Below, piece by piece: positions 1 through 7,841 of a stretch of DNA of 17,835 nt. The notes beneath the pieces are model-generated. The model was not told where the DNA came from, did not search any database, and saw only the letters and a program-made list of their open reading frames with translations. The stretch lies in contig CALANS010000015.1 in the NCBI GenBank assembly GCA_937926105.1, forward strand, positions 1 through 17,835, read 5' to 3'. Every line of letters begins with the position of its first letter. The stretch's first letter is position 1. A program made the position numbers and the translations under genes. The DNA is from an uncultured Actinomycetes bacterium. Lineage in GTDB: Bacteria; Actinomycetota; Actinomycetes; Mycobacteriales; Nakamurellaceae.

Positions 1-357
1 CAACCGCGGCCTGATGTTCCACACCCAACGAGTCAACTGAACTCGGGGCGGTCCCTCCTGTCCAATTCGGCTCTCGCGCAGACACGGAGCCGTTCCACCC
101 AGATGTTCCGTACCCTCTGCGTCATACCAAATCACGGCGCTGGGAGTGAACCCGTACGACCAACCGCCCACCACGACGGACGCTTGGTCCGCACCGACGA
201 AGGCAGCGCCCTCGAGCACGTGAGTACCGCGACTTGCAGATCCCAAGCGAAAGGACACTAGACACGCGATCACCAGAACCACAACGCCCGTCACGACAAG
301 TGCCATCGCCGACACCGCAGCTGGCTGACCCCGGCAATATTGACATCCTTGTGCCAC
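1..357 (-). CDS. Hypothetical membrane protein, C-terminus beyond the left edge
   Basis: The minus strand is open from an in-frame stop near 383 down to base 1, so the gene runs off the window and its C-terminus is not seen. From a GTG at 357 the product begins MAQGCQYCRGQPAAVSAM, continues with a hydrophobic helix (ALVVTGVVVLVIACLV) and then an extracytoplasmic-looking stretch rich in V, G and W. This suggests a short N-terminal tail with a C-x2-C pair, one membrane span and an outside domain. ATG at 306 is the alternative start; neither has a strong Shine-Dalgarno, and I chose 357 because it keeps the C-x2-C pair. I do not recognise the family. Its codon usage and hydrophobic pattern look real, while the overlapping frame at 122-415 is Arg/Cys-rich and looks like a shadow. 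Confidence 0.5.
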   Translation of the reverse strand, partial: MAQGCQYCRGQPAAVSAMALVVTGVVVLVIACLVSFRLGSASRGTHVLEGAAFVGADQASVVVGGWSYGFTPSAVIWYDAEGTEHLGGTAPCLRESRIGQEGPPRVQLTRWVWNIRPRL

Positions 358-419
358 ACCGAGTCCGTGTCCATCTACCCCGAGTCAGCAGGCGGTAGGA
401 CGCTGAAGCCGCCACGGCC

Positions 420-892
420 TCAGATCAGAGGACGCTCGTACCGGCGGAGGGTGGGGTACGGCGCGAAGGTGGTCTGTGAAGTCACGTCGGTAGGCGTCCA
501 TCCCCGGCGAACATAGAAGCGGATCGCCCGTTGATTCGCCTCGAACACGCGCAGCCAGGCCTCCCGGTGGCCGTTGTCGCGTATGTGCGTGATGATCTCG
601 TCGTGTGCCTGGCCAGCCAGCCCGCTACCCCACGTGTCGACCGCGGTGCCGAGATGGAGGAACTCGTTTCCACGGTCACAGCAAACCCGGCGATCCTGTC
701 GGCACGGATGATGACAAAGCAATCCACTGCGGGATCGTCCAGTTCGGCGAGCCATCGTTCTCTGATCACCTCGCTGGGGAACGGGTGAGTGTCCTGCGGG
801 AAGATGTGCGCCAGCCCGGCCACTGATCCATCCCGCTGAACCTCGACCAGCGCATCAACCTCATGCACGGTAAGGGGTCGGAGAACGAGCAT
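420..892 (-). pseudogene. GNAT-family N-acetyltransferase, frameshifted
   Basis: Two minus-strand frames together give one GNAT acetyltransferase of about 155 residues, a usual length for the family, which transfers an acetyl group from acetyl-CoA to an amine. The N-terminal part begins at ATG 892 (MLVLRPLTVHEVDALVEVQ) and runs through a beta-strand typical of the fold (CFVIIRADRIAGFAVTV). The C-terminal part lies in another frame and carries the motif B region (ANQRAIRFYVRRGW), ending at 420. The switch lies around 664-680, next to a TTT run, and fits loss of one base or gain of two. It falls just before motif A, the acetyl-CoA pyrophosphate loop, so neither fragment alone should be active. 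It is either a real pseudogene or a sequencing error. Substrate cannot be told. The 62 bp between its stop and the next minus-strand gene hold nothing clear. Confidence 0.75.
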
Positions 893-1360
893 TGACGGAG
901 GTTACCGCGACCCTGAAGGTACGAGCTGGTTCACGCTGAGCCGTCACCACCGGAGCGCTGAGCCCGCGAAGGCGGCCCGCAATCTGCCTGGACGCCCGGG
1001 CGTCGTCCTGAATCGGCACCCACCGACGTCCATCGTTCCTGGCCCGGGTCTACCACCGCTCGAACACGGGGATCGGCTACCGGACGCCGCGATCGTGGCC
1101 GGGAGTGACTGGGTGCACGGGACGTCCAAGGTTGAACGCCCCAGTGAGCGTGCTGGTGGCCCGGCCAATACCGCTGACCGCTCTCCGGCTGAGTCGCGAT
1201 GTGCCCAGCCCTCCCGTCGCGAACTTCGTTGAGATTTCACGAGCGCTGCGTCGGTGGCCTCGTACCGGGGTTTCGCGACGCCGTACCTGGGTCGCGGCGA
1301 CACCCTCGTGCCGTGTGTGGGCTTGTAGTTGTAGCGGTGGGAGGTGCGAGAGGAGGCGTG
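893..1360. other. Intergenic region upstream of the first SigE-family gene
   Basis: This 468-bp gap separates a minus-strand gene from a plus-strand one, so it should hold two divergent promoters. The reading frames crossing it are Arg/Pro/Ser-rich and look like noise. A GAACTT element at about 1220, of the ECF -35 type, is present, but no -10 lies at a normal distance, so I do not call a promoter. GAGAGGAGG at 1348-1356 is the ribosome-binding site of the next gene. Confidence 0.5.
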
Positions 1361-1873
1361 ATGACGTTCGAGGAGTTCCTCGGCGGGTCGTTCGAGCGGT
1401 TGGCCGGCTACGCGCGGTTGCTGGCCGGGAACCGGACCGAGGGCGATGACCTGCTGGCCGAGGCACTCCTCGTCGCGCAACGACGCTGGCCGGACATCGC
1501 CGTCATGGAATACCCCGTGGCTTACGTGCGTACCATCATCACCTCTAGGCATCTGAAACGACGGCGTTCCTGGTTTGCCCGGAACGTGACCACCCATTCT
1601 CCGGAAACGCTGCCGGAACCATCGGACAGCCATGGCGGCCAGCTGAATGAGGTTGCCCGGATCGACGATCAGCACCAGATCGCCACCCTGTTGGCGGGTC
1701 TGCCGCCACGGCAACGGACTGCGGTGGTGATGCGCTACTTCCTCGACCTGTCCTACGACCAGATCGCGACGGAACTCGGCGCCACGCCCACCGCGGCCAA
1801 GACCTTGGTCTCTCGGGGACTGGCTGGGATGCGGATAGTCGGTGCGGCCGAAAACTTCCAGGAGACACGATGA
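1361..1873 (+). CDS. SigE-family ECF RNA polymerase sigma factor
   Basis: A 170-aa sigma-70 factor of the short extracytoplasmic-function type, which directs RNA polymerase to a small set of promoters. Region 2 lies in the first 80 residues (FEEFLGGSFERLAGYARLL...DDLLAEALLVAQRRW...YVRTIITSRHLKRRR). Region 4 lies at about residues 107-160 (LLAGLPPRQRTAVVMRYFLDLSYDQIATEL followed by a recognition helix, PTAAKTLVSRGLAGMR). The pattern fits the actinobacterial SigE-family group. The start at ATG 1361 is set by the strong GAGGAGG just upstream; the frame stays open to 1199, but that extension is Arg-rich and not sigma-like. The stop overlaps the next start (ATGA, 1870-1873), so the two are translationally coupled and probably work as sigma factor and membrane regulator. 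Confidence 0.88.
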   Translation: MTFEEFLGGSFERLAGYARLLAGNRTEGDDLLAEALLVAQRRWPDIAVMEYPVAYVRTIITSRHLKRRRSWFARNVTTHSPETLPEPSDSHGGQLNEVARIDDQHQIATLLAGLPPRQRTAVVMRYFLDLSYDQIATELGATPTAAKTLVSRGLAGMRIVGAAENFQETR

Positions 1874-2649
1874 CCACCGAACAGCAGTTGACACCAGTGC
1901 TTGAGCACATCGCCGCCGACCACGGCGACCGCGGCCAGATACTGAATCTGCTGACCGCGCGCAAGGCCAGACCCGCCGCCATCCGTCGACGCGCCGCGAT
2001 CGGTGGCAGCGCACTCACCGTCGCGGCGGCCATCGCCGTGGTGTTCACGATCGCGGGCAGCGCCAGCGGCGGGTCCACGCCGCATCAGGTCCCGCCCGCA
2101 GCCAGCCAGCCGCCAGCCGCTATGTCCACGGCGGCGCTACTCGATACGCGTGACTCCTCGGTGATGTCTTCGGCCGACGCCCAGTCTCGGGCGTTAGCAG
2201 CGGAGCAGTCCGCTCGGGCTCGGATCGCCTCGGTGGCGTCCGAAGCCAAGGCGGCGGCCGCGGCGATGCAAGCGGCCGTGGGCGTGTGCCAGCGTGCGTG
2301 GTCGGCTCACCCCGTCCTCGCCGGTGACGCGGTCGATCCCACCGCAATCACCGCCCTGGCCACGGCGTGCGCGAGCGCATTCGGCGCGTCCTCGACACCG
2401 ACGATCACCTGGGTGCAGACCGACATGTCCCGGGCCGCCACGATCCTCAGCCCCAACGAGGAAGGCAGGCACGGTCAGGACCCGGTGGTGCTCGTGCTGA
2501 TCACCGGCCGATTCGTGGGCGACACCAGCGACAGCACCGCGCTGTTGATCATCCCGTCCAAGACCGCCGGTCATCTCGGTATCGATTTTTCGATCGACGC
2601 GCAAACGGTCGCGGACATCGGCACTCTCGGGGCCGTCCGCCACGGATAG
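1870..2649 (+). CDS. One-TM putative regulator or anti-sigma partner of the adjacent sigma factor
   Basis: A 259-aa protein with a cytoplasmic N-terminus of about 40 residues rich in Arg (RKARPAAIRRRAA), one membrane helix at about 45-64 and an Ala/Ser/Pro-rich linker. A helical segment (about 110-140) and an extracytoplasmic domain (about 140-259) that contains two cysteines follow. It starts in a 4-nt overlap with the sigma gene. Small one-TM proteins in this position are often anti-sigma factors or sensors, but no HxxxCxxC zinc anti-sigma motif is seen, so the role is inferred from context only. The extracellular domain is not recognised. Confidence 0.75.
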   Translation: MTTEQQLTPVLEHIAADHGDRGQILNLLTARKARPAAIRRRAAIGGSALTVAAAIAVVFTIAGSASGGSTPHQVPPAASQPPAAMSTAALLDTRDSSVMSSADAQSRALAAEQSARARIASVASEAKAAAAAMQAAVGVCQRAWSAHPVLAGDAVDPTAITALATACASAFGASSTPTITWVQTDMSRAATILSPNEEGRHGQDPVVLVLITGRFVGDTSDSTALLIIPSKTAGHLGIDFSIDAQTVADIGTLGAVRHG

Positions 2650-2874
2650 CCGCCGAGCGGGATCGTGGGCCCCTCAGCGCTCGACGATGAACACACTGAA
2701 TGTGTCGATAGTGGTCTCGCTCCGATCACCATGGGGACCTCGGATCAGGTGCTCCGTAGCGGGATGGTCTACCGGTGGCGATGGGAGCGTGCCGACCACG
2801 TCGGCCGGTGGGGCACTTGTCGTTACGGTGGCGTCGGTGCCGATGTGCCGGCTGTGTGGCGTGTTAGGAGCCGC

Positions 2875-4206
2875 CTATCTTGCTGGTGCGGGGCGGGTTG
2901 CGACCTGGATGTAGTCGACGTCGCCGGGTATGCCGGTCACTGCTTGCGAGTGGCCGGTGGTGGGGTCGACCGCGATGATCTGCCCGGCCGCCAGGAACAA
3001 CCATTGTCCGTCGGGCGACCATGCCATGTTCGATCCGTATGACGGTGCGGACGGATCGGGACTGGATGCCAACGTGACCGTGCGATCGGTTCCGGCCCGC
3101 AGGTCGATCAGGTGCAGCGTCGACGCATCGCTGCCGTCGGGGGACGGTACGAGCACCGCGGCGTGGGCCCCGTCGGGTGAGATCACGCCCCACTGCTGCG
3201 GATTGATGTCGGCCGACGTCTGATGGTGCTGACCGGTCCTGCGGTCGATGTACACGTCGGTGCAGTGTTCGTTCTTGGCGCAGGGGCGCAGCAGCCAGCC
3301 GGTAGGGCCGACGGCAACCAGATCCAGTTCGGCACCGGACGCGATGCAGGTTCGCCCGTCGGGGCGCACGTCGTAGAGGCAGTTCGCGCCGCGGACCAGC
3401 ACATAGCCGTCGCCGTCGGGTGCCAACGGCGGGCCCGACATGGGGATGGTGACCGAGGTCTTCTTACCGTCCAGCCCGACCAGCAGCAGCTTGTCAACGC
3501 CGGATTCCGCGCCGTTGGCGGTTTCTTCCACCCACACCTGGCCGAGTTCCGGCCCTGGGAAGGTGTTGCCCCCGCCTCCGGACAATGCTCCGGGAAGTTC
3601 CGTGGCCAGTCCGTCGTCGGGCATCAGGAAGCCGGGCACGAGGTCCCACGCCCGGGCGATCACCGCGTGTGGGCCGACGAGGAAGAACGCACCGGCGCCG
3701 CTCTGGATCCCCGGGGCCGGTTTCACCGTCACCCTCCCTGGCGCGAACTGGATGCGGGCCACCGCCTGCGGCGAGCGGGCGAACAATTCGTAGCCGCCAC
3801 GGATGCCCAGGATTGGTTGGCCCGCATCGATGGTGGTGGCTGCGGTGACGGGTGCCAGTGATGCGACCGTGCCTGACGCACCGCTCGATGCCGGTGCTGA
3901 TTGCCCTGACTGCGGGTTGGAGGGCGAAGGGCCGCGCGTGGTGGTCACCGTCACCGTCGTGGGAACGGTGACCACCTGGCCGGTCGAGGGTGGTCCGGCG
4001 GGCACCGCGCGGTGCTGCCCGCCGATCAGGGACGCGATCGGCACCGCCACGGCCAACACGGCGACGAGGCCGACCACCGCGACCTGCGCGCGCCGCTGTG
4101 TGCGGCGACGCCGGGCCCGGGCGATCAGGTGATCGGCTGGTGGTGGCGTGACGCGGTCGCGAAGCCGGTCGCGGGATGCCGCCAACCGGCGGTCAAGCTC
4201 ATCCAT
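2875..4206 (-). CDS. One-TM beta-propeller (TolB/WD40-like) protein, likely sigma-factor regulator
   Basis: A 443-aa protein: a basic cytoplasmic N-terminus (MDELDRRLAASRDRLRDRV, residues 1-40), one TM helix at about 41-63, a Thr/Pro/Ser linker to about 130, then a repeat domain of beta-propeller type. SPDG-type blades are visible near the C-terminus (WGVISPDGAHAAVLV and MAWSPDGQWLFLAAG), and a similar blade repeat lies in the middle. Two Cys pairs (GANCLYDVRPDGRTC and RPCAKNEHC) could form disulfides outside the cell. The start at ATG 4206 overlaps the upstream sigma gene by 8 nt and has GGAGG six bases before it. This is the layout of a sigma factor followed by its membrane regulator: the N-terminus would hold the sigma factor and the propeller would sense an extracellular signal. 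That role is inferred, since no zinc anti-sigma motif is present. Confidence 0.8.
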   Translation of the reverse strand: MDELDRRLAASRDRLRDRVTPPPADHLIARARRRRTQRRAQVAVVGLVAVLAVAVPIASLIGGQHRAVPAGPPSTGQVVTVPTTVTVTTTRGPSPSNPQSGQSAPASSGASGTVASLAPVTAATTIDAGQPILGIRGGYELFARSPQAVARIQFAPGRVTVKPAPGIQSGAGAFFLVGPHAVIARAWDLVPGFLMPDDGLATELPGALSGGGGNTFPGPELGQVWVEETANGAESGVDKLLLVGLDGKKTSVTIPMSGPPLAPDGDGYVLVRGANCLYDVRPDGRTCIASGAELDLVAVGPTGWLLRPCAKNEHCTDVYIDRRTGQHHQTSADINPQQWGVISPDGAHAAVLVPSPDGSDASTLHLIDLRAGTDRTVTLASSPDPSAPSYGSNMAWSPDGQWLFLAAGQIIAVDPTTGHSQAVTGIPGDVDYIQVATRPAPAR

Positions 4207-4738
4207 GATCCTCCGCCTCCTGCAGCAAGTCGGCGTTCGTGACCCCGTGTGGCCGCCGGTCTTGCAGTGCCTGCTGCATCGTCGAGCGGGCCCGTGCGAG
4301 CCGGGATTTCACGGTTCCCTCGGCCACCCCGGTCCGCACCGCCACCTCCGCGAGCGGCAGGTCGGCCAGGTAGTGCAGCACCACGGCCTCTCGCTGGCCG
4401 TCCGGCAGCGCGGCGATCGCGTCCATCAATTCGTCATCGACAACGATCGAACCGTCCGGCCGCTCGGCGCGGGTCGGGTCCCCGGCGCGCCGCAGCAGCG
4501 CACGCATCGCGATGCCGTGGCGCCGTCGCCGGCGCCGCGCGATGTTCAACGCGACCGTGCAGACCCACGCCTCCGGGTTGTGCACGGTGCGCAGCCGGGA
4601 CTGCCGCGCATAGGCCCGCAGGAACGCCTCCTGCACCACCTCCTCGGCCACACCGACGTCGCTGCTCACGCTCAGCACGATCACGACCAGACGCCGATAG
4701 CTGGCCTCGTACAACTGCGCGAACCACGCATCGTCCAC
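4199..4738 (-). CDS. Sigma-70 family ECF sigma factor, SigE-like
   Basis: A 179-aa sigma factor. Region 2 is at about 5-75 (FAQLYEASYRRLVVIVL...AEEVVQEAFLRAYARQSRL...PEAWVCTVALNIARRRRRR). Region 4 is at about 108-165 (AIAALPDGQREAVVLHYLADLPLAEVAVRTG, then recognition helix VAEGTVKSRLARARSTM). The start is a GTG at 4738 with GGGAGG about ten bases upstream. The 3' end overlaps the start of the propeller protein, so the two form an operon. There is no SnoaL-like C-terminal domain, so it is a minimal ECF factor. The 275 bp upstream of it (4739-5013) carry no gene and probably hold its promoter. Confidence 0.87.
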   Translation of the reverse strand: MDDAWFAQLYEASYRRLVVIVLSVSSDVGVAEEVVQEAFLRAYARQSRLRTVHNPEAWVCTVALNIARRRRRRHGIAMRALLRRAGDPTRAERPDGSIVVDDELMDAIAALPDGQREAVVLHYLADLPLAEVAVRTGVAEGTVKSRLARARSTMQQALQDRRPHGVTNADLLQEAEDHG

Positions 4739-5013
4739 GATCAGTGATCCTCCCGCAGTGCGTCCCTACTCACCACGAGTCACAACCAGCCCGTCAGGTT
4801 CCCGACTCCGCCGAATTGGTGCAGCCGGCTCGACGCGCCCATCCGGATTCATGCCACCGCGTCAAGACCCTGCAGCATCGATCCCGCCGATGAGGCGACG
4901 CCGCGCAACCCGAACGAGCCCCCAGGATGGCGCCAATGGATCCGTTCGCCGACCGCAGTCGGTCTGGCGGGCCGTGTGTGGCCCGCACGTTCGGGCCTGC
5001 CCCTTGCGTTCGG

Positions 5014-5583
5014 CTACTGATGGAATGTCACCCATCGCAGCGCTGGGTGACGGGCGAGCCGGCGGTCGGCTGCGGGTGCCGCCGTGCGGACGGCTCGGGG
5101 CACGGCGATCCACAACGCAGCGAGCGTCACCGCGTACATGATCGCGGCGCCGATGTCGGTGGCGCCGCTGGTGTATGGGCCGCCGAATCCTTCGCCGACG
5201 CCCCAGACGAGAAGCGCGAACACGATACCGAACCCGAACCCGATACGCTGGGCCAGGCCAAGGATCAGACTAAGACAGATCGCGGTTTCGGCTAGTGCAA
5301 TGACAACTGCGAAGGTGGTCGGGGCGTGCGCGACGGCCCGATTCCAGAAGGTGAACCAGCCGCCAAGCCACCAGGGCTGACCTTGGGCGGCGTCGGCGAT
5401 CATCGCGGCATAGTGGTGGCGGAAGCCAGGCAGCCACTTGAGTGTGGCATCGATGCCCCAGATCAACCCGAAGCCGATCCGCACCCAGTAGTACCGGTGC
5501 GCCGCTGTGGTACCGACCGGTGGTGGCGCGGGCTGCGCCGGATGGGCTGAGTCCGCCGTTGGGCGGGTCAACAGCTGTGACAT
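5014..5583 (-). CDS. DoxX/DoxD-like integral membrane protein
   Basis: A 189-aa protein with a Pro/Ala-rich N-terminal tail of 30 residues, then four likely membrane helices: about 31-50 (YYWVRIGFGLIWGIDATLKW), 85-108 (FAVVIALAETAICLSLILGL), 112-132 (GFGFGIVFALLVWGVG) and 140-160 (DIGAAIMYAVTLAALWIAV). The first helix ending in a lysine-tryptophan pair, the internal glutamate in AETAICL and the GGPY segment resemble the DoxX/DoxD family, some members of which are the small subunit of thiosulfate:quinone oxidoreductase. Substrate and partner are not clear here. ATG 5583 has GAGGAA upstream. It is 93 bp downstream of the sortase on the same strand, so co-transcription with it is possible; a GC-rich inverted repeat near 5612-5632 might attenuate or end transcription between them. 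Confidence 0.7.
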   Translation of the reverse strand: MSQLLTRPTADSAHPAQPAPPPVGTTAAHRYYWVRIGFGLIWGIDATLKWLPGFRHHYAAMIADAAQGQPWWLGGWFTFWNRAVAHAPTTFAVVIALAETAICLSLILGLAQRIGFGFGIVFALLVWGVGEGFGGPYTSGATDIGAAIMYAVTLAALWIAVPRAVRTAAPAADRRLARHPALRWVTFHQ

Positions 5584-5676
5584 GACGTTCCTCGCTTGAA
5601 GAATGGGGCGACACGGCCGGACCGGCGCGGCCGGTGGCTGCGATGTGCCGATGGGCTTTGAGCTATGGGCGTCCGG

Positions 5677-6450
5677 TCAGGTGTGGTGGGAGGAGACCAG
5701 GGCGGCGTAGACAACGATGTTGGATTCGTAGCTGTGCTTGGCGTAGTCGAACCTGCCGCCGCAGGTCATCAGGCGCAGCGCCGCGTGGTCGGTGTTGCCG
5801 TAGACGGCCATGGTGGGAAAGCCGGCCTTGGCGTATTCGTTGACGTGGGTGACGTGGAAGACGGCGACGGTGCGATCGGCGCGGGTGACCTGGATCGTGT
5901 CGCGCTGGCGGAGTTTGCCCAGGTCGAAGAACACCGCGGGCCCCCACCGAGCGGAGTCGACGTGCCCGAGGATCACCGATGGGCCGAGCTGGCCCGGGGT
6001 GGGGGAGACGTCGAGCCAGTAGGCGTGCGAGTCGCGGGCCAGGGGCGGGGTGGTGATCTCGCCGTTCGGTTGCAGCCCGATGGTCTTGAGGTCCGACTGG
6101 ACGCCGATCGCTGGGATCGACAGGTGCACCGGCATCGAGCGGGCCAGGATCGGTCCCTTGGTCGTCTGGCTGTGCTTGGGAGTCGGAGACGGTGTGCCGA
6201 TACGCCGTGTCCCGGACGTTGTGGATGACGCCGAAGCCGAAGCCGAAGCCGAAGCCGAAGACGGCGGCGGCGGCGGCGAGGATGGGGACGGGGTGACGGC
6301 GACCGGGATCGCGGCCTCGGCCGGCGGCTGGGGCGCCGCCTGCTGCGCCCTGGCCGCGATCACGATCGCGATCACCCCGCACACCGCGAGCGCCACGCCC
6401 GCCGCACTCCAGATCCGAGTGCGGCGAGTGTGGCGAGCGTGGATGCTCAT
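5677..6450 (-). CDS. Class F-like sortase (cell-surface transpeptidase)
   Basis: A 257-aa protein with an N-terminal signal anchor (about 12-34), a long Pro/Ser/Ala linker (40-95) and a sortase domain from about 106 to the end. The catalytic His is in LGHVDS (H163) and the catalytic Cys in LMTCGGRFDY (C230). Sortases cleave a C-terminal sorting signal and join the protein to another surface molecule. The CGG-x-FD segment and small size fit class F of actinobacteria. Near the C-terminus the sequence is YESNIVVYA, where many relatives have YRDNVVVFA. The usual arginine may therefore be missing, or supplied by R233 next to the Cys, so activity is uncertain. ATG 6450 is preferred: AAGG lies upstream, and the frame open to 6534 would enter the CHRD gene. 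The CHRD gene ends only 40 bp upstream, so it is the likely substrate. Confidence 0.85.
   Translation of the reverse strand: MSIHARHTRRTRIWSAAGVALAVCGVIAIVIAARAQQAAPQPPAEAAIPVAVTPSPSSPPPPPSSASASASASASSTTSGTRRIGTPSPTPKHSQTTKGPILARSMPVHLSIPAIGVQSDLKTIGLQPNGEITTPPLARDSHAYWLDVSPTPGQLGPSVILGHVDSARWGPAVFFDLGKLRQRDTIQVTRADRTVAVFHVTHVNEYAKAGFPTMAVYGNTDHAALRLMTCGGRFDYAKHSYESNIVVYAALVSSHHT
6230..6260. repeat. Hexanucleotide tandem repeat (GCCGAA, about 5 copies) inside the sortase linker
   Basis: Five consecutive GCCGAA units. On the coding (minus) strand these give alternating Ser-Ala (SASASASAS), directly next to a Pro run. As the unit is 6 bp, slippage would change linker length without breaking the frame. 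Confidence 0.85.
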
Positions 6451-6490
6451 ATCTGATCTACCTTCTACTGCGCCACGTCCCGACGGGTGG

Positions 6491-7357
6491 TCAGTTCTGC
6501 TGGCCGTAGCGCCGGCGTAGGAAGAACGCTCCACCGGCGGCCACGATCAGGCCGCCACCAACCGCGAACAGCCATCCGTCTTCGAGGCCGGCGGTGCTGC
6601 CGCCACCGGTCGGGCTGGAACCCACCGGCATGGCCGACATCTGCGAAACGTGCAGCGCGCCGCACAGCGCCGGCGCTGTGCCGATCAGGGCCAGTTTCTT
6701 GCTCTGGCCGGGCAGGGTGACGTCCAGCGAGTTCGGCGTGGACAGCGACGCTTTCGGGGCGGTGGCCGGGTTCAGCCCATGCACCACGACCACCGCGTTG
6801 TCGTTTCGGATCGCCGAGAGGGTGTCGGCGTTCATGGTGAACGTCCGCTGGTAGGTGTAGCTGCCACCGCCCGGTGCGACGGTTACGTCGGTGCCCGCCT
6901 CCGGGCCGGTGCTGCCCTTGGTGGAGAAGGTGGTGCCGATCATGCCGTAGGCGTCGTGGCCTTCGACAGTTGAGATCACGCCGTCGCCGTTGGCGTCGGC
7001 CGACGCGGTCGGGCACGTGTCCTGGCCGTTGATGTGGATGTGCTGCACGTGTGGGAACGGTGCGCCCGCGAACGAGGCTGGGATGCCCAGGGCGGCCAGG
7101 GTGTCCTTGTCGGTGGGCAGCTTGTCCGCCAGACCGGAGACCTTCATCTTGACGGTGGCCTGGTTACCGTCGATCCACACCGTGATCGTGCCGGAGGCGG
7201 CCCCTGATGGGGTGTTCAGCGGCACCGGGTCCAGCGTCGCCTGGTAGGTGGTGCCGTCCGACGGTGCAGCGGCGCTCGCCGGCGCGACCAGAGCCAGACC
7301 CGTCAGACCCGCAATGCCGGCGACGGCCAGTGGCGCCAACAGATGGAGCTTGGACAT
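6491..7357 (-). CDS. CHRD-domain secreted surface protein with C-terminal membrane tail
   Basis: A 288-aa protein: Sec signal peptide (about 1-30, ending APASAA), a CHRD domain at about 35-235, then a Gly/Ser linker, a TM helix at about 262-280 and a short basic tail (RRRYGQQN). The HIHING segment at 106-111 is typical of CHRD proteins. At 121-132 an EF-hand-like loop, DANGDGVISTVE, sits inside it and suggests calcium binding. Two Cys, at 115 and 232, may pair. The C-terminus has the shape of a sorting signal (helix plus arginines) but no LPxTG; the nearest candidate is SPTGG at 248-252. ATG 7357 is set by the signal peptide and the nearby GGGGAT; the frame extends to 7624, but that part is not protein-like. 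It lies 40 bp upstream of the sortase, its probable partner, and downstream of a SigK-like promoter. Confidence 0.85.
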   Translation of the reverse strand: MSKLHLLAPLAVAGIAGLTGLALVAPASAAAPSDGTTYQATLDPVPLNTPSGAASGTITVWIDGNQATVKMKVSGLADKLPTDKDTLAALGIPASFAGAPFPHVQHIHINGQDTCPTASADANGDGVISTVEGHDAYGMIGTTFSTKGSTGPEAGTDVTVAPGGGSYTYQRTFTMNADTLSAIRNDNAVVVVHGLNPATAPKASLSTPNSLDVTLPGQSKKLALIGTAPALCGALHVSQMSAMPVGSSPTGGGSTAGLEDGWLFAVGGGLIVAAGGAFFLRRRYGQQN

Positions 7358-7841
7358 GGGATGGATCCCCTTCCACTCGATGCGGCCGGGGCACCATGCC
7401 CTGACCTCGGATGACCTGCGCCCCGGCGCGACTGTTGGACCGGGAAACCGATCTGACATCGGTTGGCATTCGGCGCCGACTGCCTCGCGGCTTGGTTCGC
7501 GTGAAGAATCTTTTGTCCGTGCTGTCGCGTGGCCGCCCGCCCGCGGCGCTGCGGTTGGACGGTGCGCAGATGCCAGCGACGGCGAGTTGGGCACAGCCCT
7601 CATCGCATCGCCGTGCCGGACCACCCCCCGGGCCGGGCTCGAGACTCACGTCGACCCGCCGACTCAGGCTGCGATAACCGCTGGCCGTCCACTGCCGCAC
7701 GCTCTCGGGACTATGCGTTGGCGGCATGGGAGTGCTCCGCGCGAAGAGTCGGGCCGGAATCGGCCCGGGCGTTCCTCTTGTCACCGGAGCCACCGTGAAG
7801 TCGGTGGGCGGCAGGCATTCCGGGGGAGTACCGGAGGCTGG
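7358..7841. other. Intergenic region between anti-sigma gene and CHRD gene
   Basis: This 484-bp stretch holds no credible gene; the frames across it are Arg/Pro-rich shadows. The main content is the promoter-like motif at 7468-7494 for the CHRD gene and its leader of about 100 nt. Confidence 0.55.
7468..7494 (-). promoter_or_regulatory. Candidate SigK-type promoter for the CHRD gene
   Basis: On the minus strand CCGAAT (7473-7468) is an exact match to the -10 element described for SigK in mycobacteria. Fifteen bases upstream is CAAGCC (7494-7489), a 4-of-6 match to CCATCC. The spacing equals that of the perfect motif in front of sigK. It would place transcription start about 100 nt before the CHRD start codon. 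A single motif match, so tentative. Confidence 0.4.

Noticed and set aside
944..2014. Long minus-strand reading frame opposite the first sigma gene
   Set aside because: It is Arg/Gly/Ser-rich, resembles no family and lies antisense to a well-supported sigma factor and its partner.
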